Assembly (NCBI GenBank): GCA_963989385.1
Contig: OZ022513.1
Location: 24,138,928-24,202,927, forward strand
DNA length: 64,000 nt
Source: Ctena decussata
Lineage: Eukaryota > Mollusca > Bivalvia > Lucinida > Lucinidae
Direction: 5' to 3'
The notes under the pieces were generated by a model. It worked only from the letters and a program-made list of their open reading frames with translations, ran no database searches and was not told the DNA's origin. This document shows positions 34,201 to 44,847 of this stretch, piece by piece. Within the stretch, counting starts at the first letter, position 1. Each line of letters begins with the position of its first letter. A program made the position numbers and the translations under genes.

Positions 34201-34391
34201 GACTCGATGATGATTCAACTTTTTTGTCTGCTGGTATGATGAGACTGAAATGCAAACAGCGCAGATCCTGATACGACTGTTCTACTAGGCCTGCAATGTG
34301 TGTCCCAGAAGTAAGAACTGCAGGATAGGCTATTACTGATCGCAAACTCTCAAAAGTACACTTTGTAAATGTTGAAAATCGGTACTTTGTT
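31159..34391 (+). repeat. 5S array unit 7 (3233 bp)
   Basis: Normal order, hairpin MITE 32105-32349. It shares private variants with the first half of unit 6: GTAAACTATTTACTG instead of GTATACTATTTACTG, GTACCTTTAACC, CTACCCAGC preceded by ACATT, GTGTCGTAATGTGTGTC at the end of the second mini-element, and GATAGGGTATGACG. These mark the two as recent copies of each other although a fused half-unit separates them. Confidence 0.92.
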
Positions 34392-34511
34392 GTCTACGGC
34401 CATAATACATTGAAAATATCGGTTCTCGTCCGATCACGGAAATTAAGCAACGTCGGGCCCGGTTAGTACTTGGATGGGTGACCGCCTGGGAATACCGGGT
34501 GCTGCAGACTT
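34392..34511 (+). rRNA. 5S rRNA-like gene, copy 8
   Basis: Full-length 5S match differing from copy 6 only by C26T (GAAAATATCGG). Copy 9 has the same change. The terminator is CTTTTG. Confidence 0.88.
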
Positions 34512-37500
34512 TTGTCTGCTTTTCTTTATTTTCTATTTTTATTTCTTTTTTCTTTGATAGTTTTCTTCCCCCAATTTCACGATCACTGTATATGTATCTC
34601 AAAGCTGTGCGAAGGAAAATACTTTTCCCTCAACGTTATAGACCGTTTACCGTCTGCTGTGCACTGTCCACTCGCCCTTCGCTTTGGAGCATGCTGAAAA
34701 GCAGTGCATGTTGTTCGCGGTTTTCTGTATACTATTTACTGTCCAGTGAAGTGTCTACTGTCTGTCTACTGCGTCCTAGATACTGTTTACTGCGGCCTGT
34801 CTGCTACAACATGGATGTGGTGCAAGCACAGGGGCATGGGTACAAGGTCGCAGCATGTGCGCCTGTTTCAGCGCATCTGGACTCTAAAATGATGTACCTT
34901 CAACCAAAGTGGAGTCGCACAAACAGATGAAACCAACATAAGCATCATAGTATCCTGCACTTTATGGGAGATGAACCCTGGTGGCCCGTAAGAATAATAA
35001 AGGATTGCGAAAATTCCTATGTAGCACATACCTATATTTGGGCAGTAAAACCCACACGCAGGCACATCTAATTTTCTGTACATTTAAGTTCTGCAATAGT
35101 TAAAACAAATAAAAAAATAACAAGTAAATTAAAAAGGCAGTTCTGACATTTTTCTTGTCAAATTTAGTTTTGTATGATAGAAATGCAGAATTTATCAATT
35201 TTTGCAATATGCACAAATTCTGGCATTATTTCTTTTCTCTAGAGAATTGCTTCTTTCGTCTGAAGATCGATGTTAATGAAACGTGGACCTGGAATAAATT
35301 AGTTATGACTGTGGGCAGACTTCCAATATCGTTATTTTGAACCACGACGCGAGAAACCAACAAAGTGGTTGTGCGCCCAGCGCAGACTCAGATAAGCCCG
35401 GGCATCCACCCAGTCTGATCAGAGTCTTTGCTGTCCACATGAAGGTAGCGCGCCACGTTAGACCCTTAGCTACCGTTAAAGCGCTTAGAAAAGACTGTGA
35501 TCATACTAGGCGGATGCCCAGGCTGATCTGAGTCTGCGATGGGCGCACTTCCACTTTGTTGCTTTTTCGTGTCGCGGCTCATTTTTTTCTGATTCAGATA
35601 AACGGATACCTAATTGGAAGCTCAAGGAGACGGATCAGATCTTCACATTGATACATACTACCCAGCAGGAACACAACGTTATAATGACGTCGCATTGACG
35701 TCGACGCAAACATTACATTTCATCGACGTCATTCTGACGTAATGTGCTGCTGGGAAATACTTTACTGCCCAGCAGGGACATGACGTCGAAATGACATCGT
35801 ATTGACGTCGATGCGGCATGGTGGCGTCGCATCGGCCCCGTATTGACATTATTACGACGTCATGTGTCTGCTGGGTGTCTAGCAATGCTGTTGAAACAAT
35901 TTCCATCGTTTTAATTTACTCTCTCTATTGAGGCACCTTTAAATTACCAGATTATTCTAAAATTTAAACAAATGCTAAAAGTAGCTGACAGTGTGTCAAA
36001 AATACTGATAGGATATGACGCATTGCACATCTTGATCTGATTCTAAAGTGATTTCTCAGATACATCTATCCCAAAATTTAGGATCACTGCGGTTATTTTT
36101 ATTTATTTTTTGTTAATCTTGCAGCTCTTGCATTACATCATTGATAATCAAGGGTCGGTTATATTTGCACGTGCATTTTATGCTCATCTCTTTAAACGAT
36201 ATGAGCCTTGTCCGGGCAAAATATGTTTGACACTATACGCAAACAGTGGGTACCAAGATAAGTCTATGCAACTGCCTAGTCTGTCAGAGTTAGTGCAGTT
36301 CACCGTTTGATTTCCAGAAGGCATACTTATTGCGCCTAACCTGTTCTGATTGTGCTAGTGCACAGACTAGTCTGGACATAGGTGTTTTGCATACACCACA
36401 AGGCTGACTTTATCACGACACGACTCAAATGGCCTGCGCAAGGAAAAAATGTGCTTCAACCCATAATATTTTCAGCGAAATATGTATGTATACGCAACCA
36501 GGAGGTACCAAGATATGTCTACGCTCATGTGTAGTCTACCCTGCTCTGATTGCGCATGCGTCTAGTCAAGACACGCGCGTTTTGCTTATGAAATAAGATT
36601 GGTTTTATCATGACACGAGGTATGCGCAAGGAAAAATGTTTTTCACCCCATCTTGGGAAAAGCGAATGCAGTCCCATTAGTGTCTTTTCTTTTCGCACTC
36701 TTTACGGCGCCACAGTGTATGATGCTCAAGATTGCTTATAGATGTTGTGAACGCATACATGTTACCACAAACTGGGCTGATTCTTCTCGTCGCATGTGGC
36801 AATTTTCCGAGGGTGCGGCTCTTGAGTTACATCATTGGCAATCAGGATAATCAAGTGTCGATCTTATTTTCACGTGCATTTTATGCTCATCCCTTGTTTT
36901 GAATGTTATTAGCCCTGTCCGGGTATAATATGTTTGACGCTATATACAAATAGTGGGTACCAGGATAAGTCCATGTAACTGCGTTGTCTGTCAAAGTAAG
37001 TGCAGTGCATCGTTTACGAGAGAGCCTGCACTGCTTAGACTAGTCAGAAAAAGTGTATTACGTACTGGAATTAGTAAGATGTTGCGTGTTTGACTTTCCA
37101 TGCACTTACTGAGCAGACTGTGCATATGCTCATCTGAAGACTTTCTTCGCGTGGCGCAACACTAAATAGTCCAGCCACATTCAATGATAACAGATTTATT
37201 CCTCAGCTGACACACAACGCTGACACAACGTCGTGTCATTAACGTTGGTTAAACGTCACTATGCCGTTGAATTAACGTTGATATTGACGGTTACTTTTTA
37301 CTTTAGACAAAAGCTGATCATATGAGGCGCGAATTAGTACTCCGAAATAAAGAGGCTTATCGAAGATGTTTTGCCATAGTTTAATCGATGATCACAAAAC
37401 ATCGAATCACATTGAATCAGCGTTGACTCGATGATGATTCAACTTTTTTGTCTGCTGGTATGATGAGACTGAAATGCAAACAGCGCAGATCCTGATACGA

Positions 37501-37615
37501 CTGTTCTACTAGGCCTGCAATGTGTGTCCCAGTAGTAAGAACTGCAGGATAGGCTATTACTGATCGCAAACTCTCAAAAGTACACTTTGTAAATGTTGAA
37601 AATCGGTACTTTGTT
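34392..37615 (+). repeat. 5S array unit 8 (3224 bp)
   Basis: Normal order, hairpin MITE 35338-35581. Together with the upstream part of unit 9 it shares GACTGTTCTACTAGG, CTGGTATGATGAG and TTGAATCAGCGTTGAC in the region before the 5S gene, and ATTGCGAAAATTCC after it. This shows local homogenisation of neighbouring units. Confidence 0.92.
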
Positions 37616-37735
37616 GTCTACGGCCATAATACATTGAAAATATCGGTTCTCGTCCGATCACGGAAATTAAGCAACGTCGGGCCCGGTTTGTACTTGGATG
37701 GGTGACCGCCTGGGAATACCGGGTGCTGCAGACTT
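37616..37735 (+). rRNA. 5S rRNA-like gene, copy 9
   Basis: Full-length 5S match with C26T, as in copy 8, and A74T (CCGGTTTGTACTTGG), which changes a base between the intermediate element and C box that is strongly conserved in animal 5S. It is the last 5S copy of the array in this window. Confidence 0.83.
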
Positions 37736-39088
37736 TTGTCTGCTTTTCTTTATTTTCTATTTTTATTTCTTTTTTCTTTGATAGTTTTCTTCCCCCAATT
37801 TCACGATCACTGTATATGTATCTCAAAGCTGTGCGAAGGAAAATACTTTTCCCTCAACGTTATAGACCGTTTACCGTCTGCTGTGCACTGTCCACTCGCC
37901 CTTCGCTTTGGAGCATGCTGAAAAGTAGTGCATGTTGTTCGCGGTTTTCTGTATACTATTTACTGTCCAGTGAAGTGTCTACTGTCTGTCTACTGCGTCC
38001 TGGATACTGTTTACTGCGGCCTGTCTGCTACAACATGGATGTGGTGCAAGCACAGGGGCATGGGTACAAGGTCGCAGCATGTGCGCCTGTTTCAGCGCAT
38101 CTGGACTCTAAAATGATGTACCTTCAACCAAAGTGGAGTCGCACAAACAGATGAAACCAACATAAGCTTCATAGTAACCTGCACTTTATGGGAGATGAAC
38201 CCTGGTGGCCCGTAAGAATAATAAAGGATTGCGAAAATTCCTATGTAGCGCATACCTATATTTGGGCAGTAAACCCACACGCAGGCACATCTAATTTTCT
38301 GTACATTTAAGTTCTGCAATAGTTAAAACAAACAAAAAAATAACAAGTAAATTAAAAAGGCAGTTCTGACATTTTTCTTGTCAATTTTAGTTTTGTATGA
38401 TAGAAATGCAGAATTTATCAATTTTGGCAATATGCACAAATTCTGGCATTATTTCTTTTCTCTAGAGAATTGCTTCTTTCGTCTGAAGATCGATGTTAAT
38501 GAAACGTGGACCTAGAATAAATTAGTTATGACTGTGGGCAGACTTCCAATATCATTATTTTGAACCAGACGCGAGAAAACCAACAAAGTGGTTGTGCGCC
38601 CAGCGCAGACTCAGATAAGCCCGGGCAACCACTCAGCCTGATCAGAGTCTTTGCTGTCCACATGAAGGTAGCGCGCCACGTTAGACCCTTAGCTACCGTT
38701 AAAGCGCTTAGAAAAGACTGTGATCATACTAGGCGGATGCCCAGGCTGATCTGAGTCTGCGATGGGCGCACTTCCAATTTGTTGCTTTCTCGTGTCGCGG
38801 CTCATTTTTTTCTGATTCAGATAAACGGATACCTAATTGGAAGCTCAATGAGATGGATCAGATCATCACATTGATACATACTACCCAGCAGGCACACAAC
38901 GTTTTAATGACGTCGCATTGACGTCGACGCAAACATTGCATTTCATCGACGTCATTCTGACATCATGTGCCCGCTGGGAAATACTTTACTGCCCAGCAGG
39001 CACATGACGTCGAAATGACGTCGTATTGACGTCGATGCGGCATGGTGGCGTCGCATCGGCCCCATTTTGACATCATTACGACGTCATG
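37616..39088 (+). repeat. 5S array unit 9, truncated; right edge of the array
   Basis: The unit runs through 5S, spacer, hairpin MITE (38561-38804), the first mini-element and most of the second, and stops inside the second mini-element's end at ACGACGTCATG (39088). The next bases (ACATTCCTAATATCG) are not array sequence. The array therefore ends within the terminal repeat of a mobile element. Confidence 0.9.
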
Positions 39089-39428
39089 ACATTCCTAATA
39101 TCGATTAATGCCTATCGCTCCCCGGGTCTAAGGGAAATAACTGCATTCACACTAATACTCTCTCCAGGTAACAAGTAACCGATTACTCTACTTAGCGCGC
39201 ATTGAAGACATAAGCTCCAGACGAGCTGACGTTGTGCCGTGTGGCGGTCGTAAAAAGGACTCCCATAATGCATTTAGAATTAATATGCGTTCCTGTTCAT
39301 AAAGTTTCTGCTTCCAGAACATGGAAGAAACTGAAGACAAATCACTTGAATTATTTTCTATAAAATTTTCAGTATAGTTCAATTATTATTATCTTTCAGT
39401 ATTTTTCTTCAGACCAAGAGTCTGAAAT
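39089..39428. other. Array-flanking unique DNA, no gene seen
   Basis: This is the first non-array sequence to the right. I see no open frame with coding hallmarks and no repeat. Confidence 0.5.
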
Positions 39429-39666
39429 TGAGCCGCGACACGACAAAACCAACAATGTGGTTGTGCGCCCAGCGCAGACTCAGATCAGCCTGGGCATCCG
39501 CCCAGTCTGATCAGAGTATTCGCTGTCCGCATGGAGGTAGCTTAGTCCCTTAGCTACCCTTTGAGCACATAACAAAGAGTCTGGTCAAACTTGGCGGATG
39601 TCCAGGGTGATCTGAGTCTACACAGGGCGAACAACCACATTGTTGGTTTTGTCGTGTCGTGGCTCA
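39429..39666. mobile_element. Hairpin MITE (type A), solitary copy 1
   Basis: A 238-bp near-palindrome from TGAGCCGCGACACGACAAAA to TTTTGTCGTGTCGTGGCTCA. Internal arms CAGACTCAGATCAGCCTGGG and the diverged complement GGGTGATCTGAGTCTACAC confirm the foldback structure. Same family as the copy fixed in every 5S unit. Confidence 0.88.
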
Positions 39667-40636
39667 ATTGTCTTTTCCAGTATCAATCCGGCATTTTTCC
39701 TTTCATTCGTTTTCTACTTTGTCTGCAGACTTGTTTTAAAAGTGCGATGTTTTTGCCCTCAAAATTCTAATGGTCTATAGGCCTTTTTCGCGGCGTAACT
39801 GCGTATAATTTCAGTATTGTTCCACATTTTACAAGATTTCATTGGTCAAACAACGCATATGTCAAAATTGAGCCAATAATATCTAATATAAGGTCAATGA
39901 ATAGTTAATCTTCGTGGGGGGGGGGGGGGTGGGTCCGTCGTACTGCACTGCGTGTATACTAGCACTCTGTCAGATATTAATTCAAAATGTAAATTTCCAA
40001 TAGAATTTTTATCGAAAACAGACGCAGATATTCTTTTTTTTTTTTCGTCGTACATCTACTTTCCATTTAAAACACACAAACAAACAGTGCATCATGTTGG
40101 TAACTGTTTGCCAATTTCAAGATTGACCGCGGTCCATGCTCAATTTTGAGATAGGTCCATGACTCTCGCTACCCAGTGTCAAAATTACGGTTGTGGGTGC
40201 CAACCGACATAGCTCACTTGAGTCATTATTCATGAAAGTTCTTGTCAACTCTTCACCTCTCCTAGAATGAGCTAGGAGAGGATACCTATAAGTTCTTGGA
40301 ACGTGTTTTCCGATCCTCACATTATATGTATGTGTGAATATGATTTGTACAAAAGAAGAAATAAAATATTGTTTAAACCAACTCTTCACCTAGAGACGAA
40401 TTACAAAACACACTTCCATTTAATATACGCCGATTATTTTTTTTTTAAGATTTTTCTTGTTGTTATTATCATTATCATTCGAGGACGAATTTATCCGTTA
40501 ATACAAATAACAACTTTTTAGCCATGGTAATTGTTCAAAAAAAAAAAAAAAAAAAACAGACCGTCTAGACTAATGTAATGTATAATCTCGTATCCAATTT
40601 TATCGCGCTTATTACAAAAATGAGACGACGAATATA
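39667..40636. other. Intergenic DNA with simple sequence and a short hairpin
   Basis: No gene is seen. It contains a G run at 39917-39930, short T and A runs (40031-40045 and 40539-40556), and a 10-bp-stem hairpin at 40256-40281 (CCTCTCCTAG, six-base loop, CTAGGAGAGG). Confidence 0.55.
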
Positions 40637-40874
40637 TGAGCCGCGACACGAGAAAACCAACAATGTGGTCGTCCGCCCAGCGCAGACTCAGATCAGCCTG
40701 GACATTCACCCAGTCTGATCAGACTCTTTGCTAGGCGCTTAAAGGGTAGCTGAGGGACTAAGCTACCTTCATGCGGAAAGCGAAGACTCTGATCAGACTG
40801 GGCGGATGCTTACGCTGATCTGAGTCTGCGCTGGACGCACGACCACATTGTTGTTTTTCTCACGTCGCGGCTCA
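40637..40874. mobile_element. Hairpin MITE (type A), solitary copy 2
   Basis: A 238-bp palindromic element from TGAGCCGCGACACGAGAAAA to CACGTCGCGGCTCA. The outer bases are flanked by TATA on the left and TATT on the right, compatible with a TA target but not proof of it. Confidence 0.88.
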
Positions 40875-41180
40875 TATTACTATAATTACGGAATTGTTAC
40901 TAAAAGATCATTTAGCTATTTTTGTTTCTATAATTTTGCCGTTTTATATTGCGCAAATAGAAGAAAACGGAAATTGTTCATAATTGAAAAGGCTACATAA
41001 TTTTCATACTCTGGAACAAAAAATATAAAGGCAGACATCGTATGTCAGTATCACGCGCTTCTAATGGTGAATATCTTACGATTCATCAGCAAATTATAAA
41101 TAAATGAAATATAAAAATACATGTATATAAATAAGTAAATCAGTATGGAAGCGTCCTAGTGACAGGTTAAAAAAATATTT

Positions 41181-41850
41181 ATCTCATACGTAGGAGATAG
41201 GAAGTCCTACGTAGGACTTAGTAACTCCTACGTAGGACTTAGTAACTCCTACGTAGGACTTAGTAACTCCTACGTAGGACTTAATAACTCCTACGTAGCA
41301 CTTATTAACTCCTACGTAGGACTTACTAACTCCTACGTAGGACTTAATAACTCCTATGTAGGACTTACTAAATCCTACGTAGGACTTACTAACTCCTACG
41401 TAGGACTTACTAACTCCTACGTAGGACTTACTAACTCCTACGTAGGACTTACTAACTACTACGTAGGAGTTAATAAGTCCTATGTAGGACTTAGTAACGC
41501 CTACGTAGGACTTAGTAACTCTTACGTAGGACTTAGTAACTCCTACGTAGGACTTAGTAACTCCTACGTAGGATTTACTTACTCCTACGTAGGAGTTAAT
41601 AAGTCCTACGTAGGACTTAGTAACTCCTACGTAGGACTTAGTAGCTCCTACGTAGGACTTAGTAAGTCCTACGTAGGACTTACTAGCTCCTACGTATGAC
41701 TTAGTAACTCCTACGTAGGACTTACTAACTCCTACGTAGGACTTAGTAACTCCTACGTAGGACTTACTAACTCCTACGTATGAGATCATAAGTCCTACGT
41801 AGGACTTAGTAAGTCCTACGTAGGAGTTACTATCTCCTACGTAGGACTTA
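41181..41850. repeat. Left arm: about 32 copies of a 21-bp palindromic repeat
   Basis: The consensus is AGTAACTCCTACGTAGGACTT. The core CCTACGTAGG is a perfect 10-bp palindrome, and many copies extend it to AGTCCTACGTAGGACT. Because 21 is a multiple of three, long frames stay open (a 7-residue repeat SYVGVSK on the minus strand, 41184-41789), but this follows from the period and is not evidence of coding. Confidence 0.92.
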
Positions 41851-42381
41851 GCTGTTTCATGAGTAAGAGATATTTAACTTGTATTTTATGTGTATCTGTG
41901 CTCAAATTACTGCCGCTTCAAATAATGTTATTTATATAACAAAATTCATAATTTCGAAACGTATTATTAATTAATCTGCATCTCAATTTTGGGAAAACTG
42001 TATTATGGTTATCTGCATTCTAATGCAACTTTATCTTTTGGATAATGCTAATGAAGTCACAATTACATTGTTACATATTGCAACAGTCTTATTTTCTATC
42101 AATGGAGAATAAAAAAGCTACATTTTCTTATCATCATAAAGCATCTTCTCAATAGCGAGATTACCGATGCATGATGAATAGATTAAGAAATACTTGATCA
42201 AATCGCTTTCATGTAACAGCGTAAATTTATCCAGCTTTGTATCAATACAAACAGCTTTATTTTTATATATTGTGAAAAGTAAATATTTGATCCGCGGATT
42301 ATGCAGCCCTCTGAACGAATATTTCTTGTCTTGTCTGACATCAATAATACAAATCATAAAATACCATACCATAAAAACGAT

Positions 42382-42617
42382 TGGGCCGTGACACAAGAAA
42401 ACCAACAAAGTGGTTGTGCGCCCAGTGCAGACTCAGATCAGCCAGGGCATCCGTTCAGCCTGGTCAGAGACTTCGCTGTCCGCATGGAGATAGCTTAGAG
42501 CCTTAGCTACCCTTAATGCGCTTAGTGAAGGTTCTGATCAGACTGGGTGATGCCAAGGCGCATCTGAGTCTGCGCTATTTGCACAACCGCTTGTTGGTTT
42601 TCTCGTGTCGCAGCTCA
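42382..42617. mobile_element. Hairpin MITE (type A) nested in the foldback-like element
   Basis: Runs from TGGGCCGTGACACAAGAAAA to TTTCTCGTGTCGCAGCTCA. More diverged than most copies, with several mismatches between its arms, so it is probably an older insertion. It shows that the host element is older than this MITE insertion. Confidence 0.85.
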
Positions 42618-42775
42618 AATTATTAACGTTATTATGACGTTGTTAAAGACTGGCCACACGTTCTAGAGTAACAGGTTTTGAAGCAGATAAATTATAGTAA
42701 AGAAGAAAGATAGGCAATGATCAGGAATTAATACAATCAAATCCCACTTCTGCACTAAAAACCAAAAGGGATAGA

Positions 42776-42777
<2 letters not shown>

Positions 42778-42845
<68 letters not shown>
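42778..42845. repeat. CA dinucleotide microsatellite
   Basis: An uninterrupted run of about 34 CA units within the centre of the foldback-like element. A run this long is likely to vary in length between individuals. Confidence 0.95.
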
Positions 42846-42848
<3 letters not shown>

Positions 42849-43012
42849 ACGGATGTGTCAAACAACGTTCAAACAACGTCATATCGACGTCGATGCAAAG
42901 TGATTATGTTGCAAACATGTTTAAACGACGTATTTTCAACCTTATACGCCTGCTGAGTACATACTGTAGCAGTTTCTGGCTTTCTTATGACTATTTCTTT
43001 CTGTTATATTAT

Positions 43013-43490
43013 AGTAAGTCCTACGTAGGAGATAGTAAGTCCTACGTAGGAGATAGTAAGTCCTACGTAGGAGTTAGTAAGTCCTACGTAGGACTTATTA
43101 TCTCCTACGTAGGAGTTACTAAGTCCTACGTAGGAGTTAGTAAGTCCTACGTAGGACTTATTATCTCCTACGTAGGCGTTAGTAAGTCCTACGTAGGAGT
43201 AACTAAGTCCTACGTAGGTGTTAGAAAGTCCTACGTAGGACTTAGTAAGTCCTACGTAGGAGTTAGTAAGTCCTACGTAGGAGATAGTAAGTCCTACGTA
43301 GGACTTACTAAGTCCTACGTAGGGGTTAGTAAGTCCTACGTAGGTGTTAATAAGTCCTACGTAGGACTTATTATCTCCTACGTAGGAGTTAGTAAGTCCT
43401 ACGTAGGAGTTAATATGTCCTACGTAGGGGTTAGTAAGTCCTACGTAGGAGTTACTAAGTCCTACGTAGGACTTCCTATCTCCTACGTAT
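43013..43490. repeat. Right arm: about 23 copies of the 21-bp palindromic repeat
   Basis: Inverted partner of 41181-41850, with the same CCTACGTAGG core and 21-bp period but fewer copies, so the arms have changed length independently. A + strand frame (42893-43570) reads through it as a 7-residue repeat; I treat it as a by-product. Confidence 0.92.
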
Positions 43491-43606
43491 TAGATGAATA
43501 TTTTTTTAACCTGTCACTAGGACGCTTCCATAAATCAGTGATATATCTTAAAAGGCCAATGTTTATATAATAAAGCGCAGTTATCCCACACTAATGTCTT
43601 TGATCT

Positions 43607-43981
43607 CAGGCTCGGATCCAGACCATCACGTACTGGTGGGGCTCTGGATAACTGGTGGGGCTGGGAGGTGCCGAAATATATGTGTGTGGGGGAGGGGGCT
43701 TGAAAATATGACATATTTATGGTTCCATTTCAAGAGAATTTTTTATACATTTTTTTCCTTGAAATATATGTTGCGATATCTCATTAGAATCGCCTACCTG
43801 AGGCGATTCTAATGAGATATCGCAACATATATTTTGAATATTTTGATCTAACCACATTGGATAATTTTTCTCAAACTGTCATCAGATACTTCTTTTTATC
43901 TGAAGGCCTACATATTATACAAAACACAGAGGCCAAATGGCGGGGCTGCAGCCCCAAAACCCACCCCTGGATCCGGGGCTG
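43607..43981. mobile_element. Hairpin MITE (type D), left copy, GATCT target duplication
   Basis: A 375-bp element from CAGGCTCGGATCCAG to CTGGATCCGGGGCTG, with imperfect 15-bp terminal inverted repeats. It is flanked by GATCT on both sides (43602-43606 and 43982-43986), a 5-bp duplication. In its middle lies a perfect 34-bp-stem hairpin (43762-43834) around ATTAGAATCGCC. No coding capacity is seen. A second copy lies inverted at 44445-44847. Confidence 0.8.
43762..43834. repeat. Perfect 34-bp inverted repeat with 5-bp loop
   Basis: The left arm runs AAATATATGTTGCGATATCT onward to CGCCT; the loop is ACCTG; the right arm is an exact reverse complement ending ACATATATTT. The corresponding hairpin in the second copy (44598-44644) has mismatches, so perfection here may reflect recent conversion or arm-to-arm repair. 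Confidence 0.95.
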
Positions 43982-44444
43982 GATCTATACCAATAGCCAT
44001 GATTTCATGAAATGAAGCCCCTCTCCAGAACAGCCGATCACAACTCCGGAGCACTCCATGGGTGGTCTCAAATTCCGACTGTAAATTAAACGTTTAAAAT
44101 ATAACACCGTCCTCAGATAACTCTTCGTACCGTAATATGTTGAAGTTTAAGACCCTTTCAGCTGTTTAGTGCAATGGCTTATATAGCTTGTTCAAGGAAC
44201 TTCATGCTAGACCACACAGTAACGCGTTCACCAATTAGCAAGAACATTGCACCTACGTCTAGACATTCCGAAGTTTCGCGACCGCTGGGTATGCGCTCTC
44301 ATACTTCAAACAATGTGTTAAAAATATGCGTACAATGGAAGATGACGTCTAGTCTAGTCATGTATAGTCTAGTATTGGGGTCTTTTCTCACTGTATGTAT
44401 ATTGTGAACGGACTGAAGCTTAATTGTTGCAAATGCACTAATAT
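43982..44444. other. Spacer between two inverted type D elements, no gene seen
   Basis: A 77-codon open frame (44174-44407) has no recognisable domain. Repeated CTAGTCTAG motifs occur near 44348-44372. I see nothing further. Confidence 0.4.
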
Positions 44445-44847
44445 CAGAGCCCCGGATCCAGGGATGGGCTATGGGGCTTCAGCCCCACCAGCTTGGCTTC
44501 TGTGTTATGTATAATATGTAGGCCTAGAGATAATATGGAGTATCTGATGACAGATTGAGATAATTTAACTATATAGTTAGATTAAAGAATATGTTGAGAC
44601 ATCTCATTAGAATCGCCTCAGCGAGGCGATTCTAATCGGATGTCACTCCATATTTTCAAGGCAAAAAAAAGACATTTTCAAAACTTCTCATCAAATTGAT
44701 CCTAATACATATAATTTTATGAATTTAATTCCCCCATATCCCCCCTCCTAACACACCCACACATACACACACATTCATCTCGGCACCTCTTAGCCCCACC
44801 AGTTATCCAGAGCCCCACCAGTACGTGGTGGTCTGGATCCGGGCCTG
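44445..44847. mobile_element. Hairpin MITE (type D), right copy, inverted
   Basis: The reverse complement of this stretch follows the left copy along its length: the ACGTACTGGTGGGGCTCTGG segment near one end, the central ATTAGAATCGCC hairpin, and GGCCTACATATTATACA near the other. It starts CAGAGCCCCGGATCCAGG and ends GGATCCGGGCCTG. Flanks are AATAT and TATAT, so a target duplication is not clear. The pair in opposite orientation can itself form a long foldback. Confidence 0.78.

Larger units (their letters stand above)
41144..43532. mobile_element. Foldback-like transposon with palindromic tandem-repeat arms (2389 bp)
   Basis: The element begins TATGGAAGCGTCCTAGTGAC and ends with the exact reverse complement, GTCACTAGGACGCTTCCATA. 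It is flanked by a direct repeat AATCAG (41138-41143 and 43533-43538), a 6-bp target duplication. Behind the unique 37-bp tips both arms are arrays of a 21-bp repeat around CCTACGTAGG (41181-41850 and 43013-43490). The centre holds AT-rich DNA, a nested hairpin MITE and a CA microsatellite; no transposase is seen. Arms made of short tandem repeats are the hallmark of foldback elements. The superfamily is unassigned. Confidence 0.85.

Noticed and set aside
41184..43570. Secreted or structural protein with SYVGVSK repeats
   Set aside because: Both frames arise from a 21-bp palindromic DNA repeat in transposon arms. There is no signal peptide and no support from codon bias.
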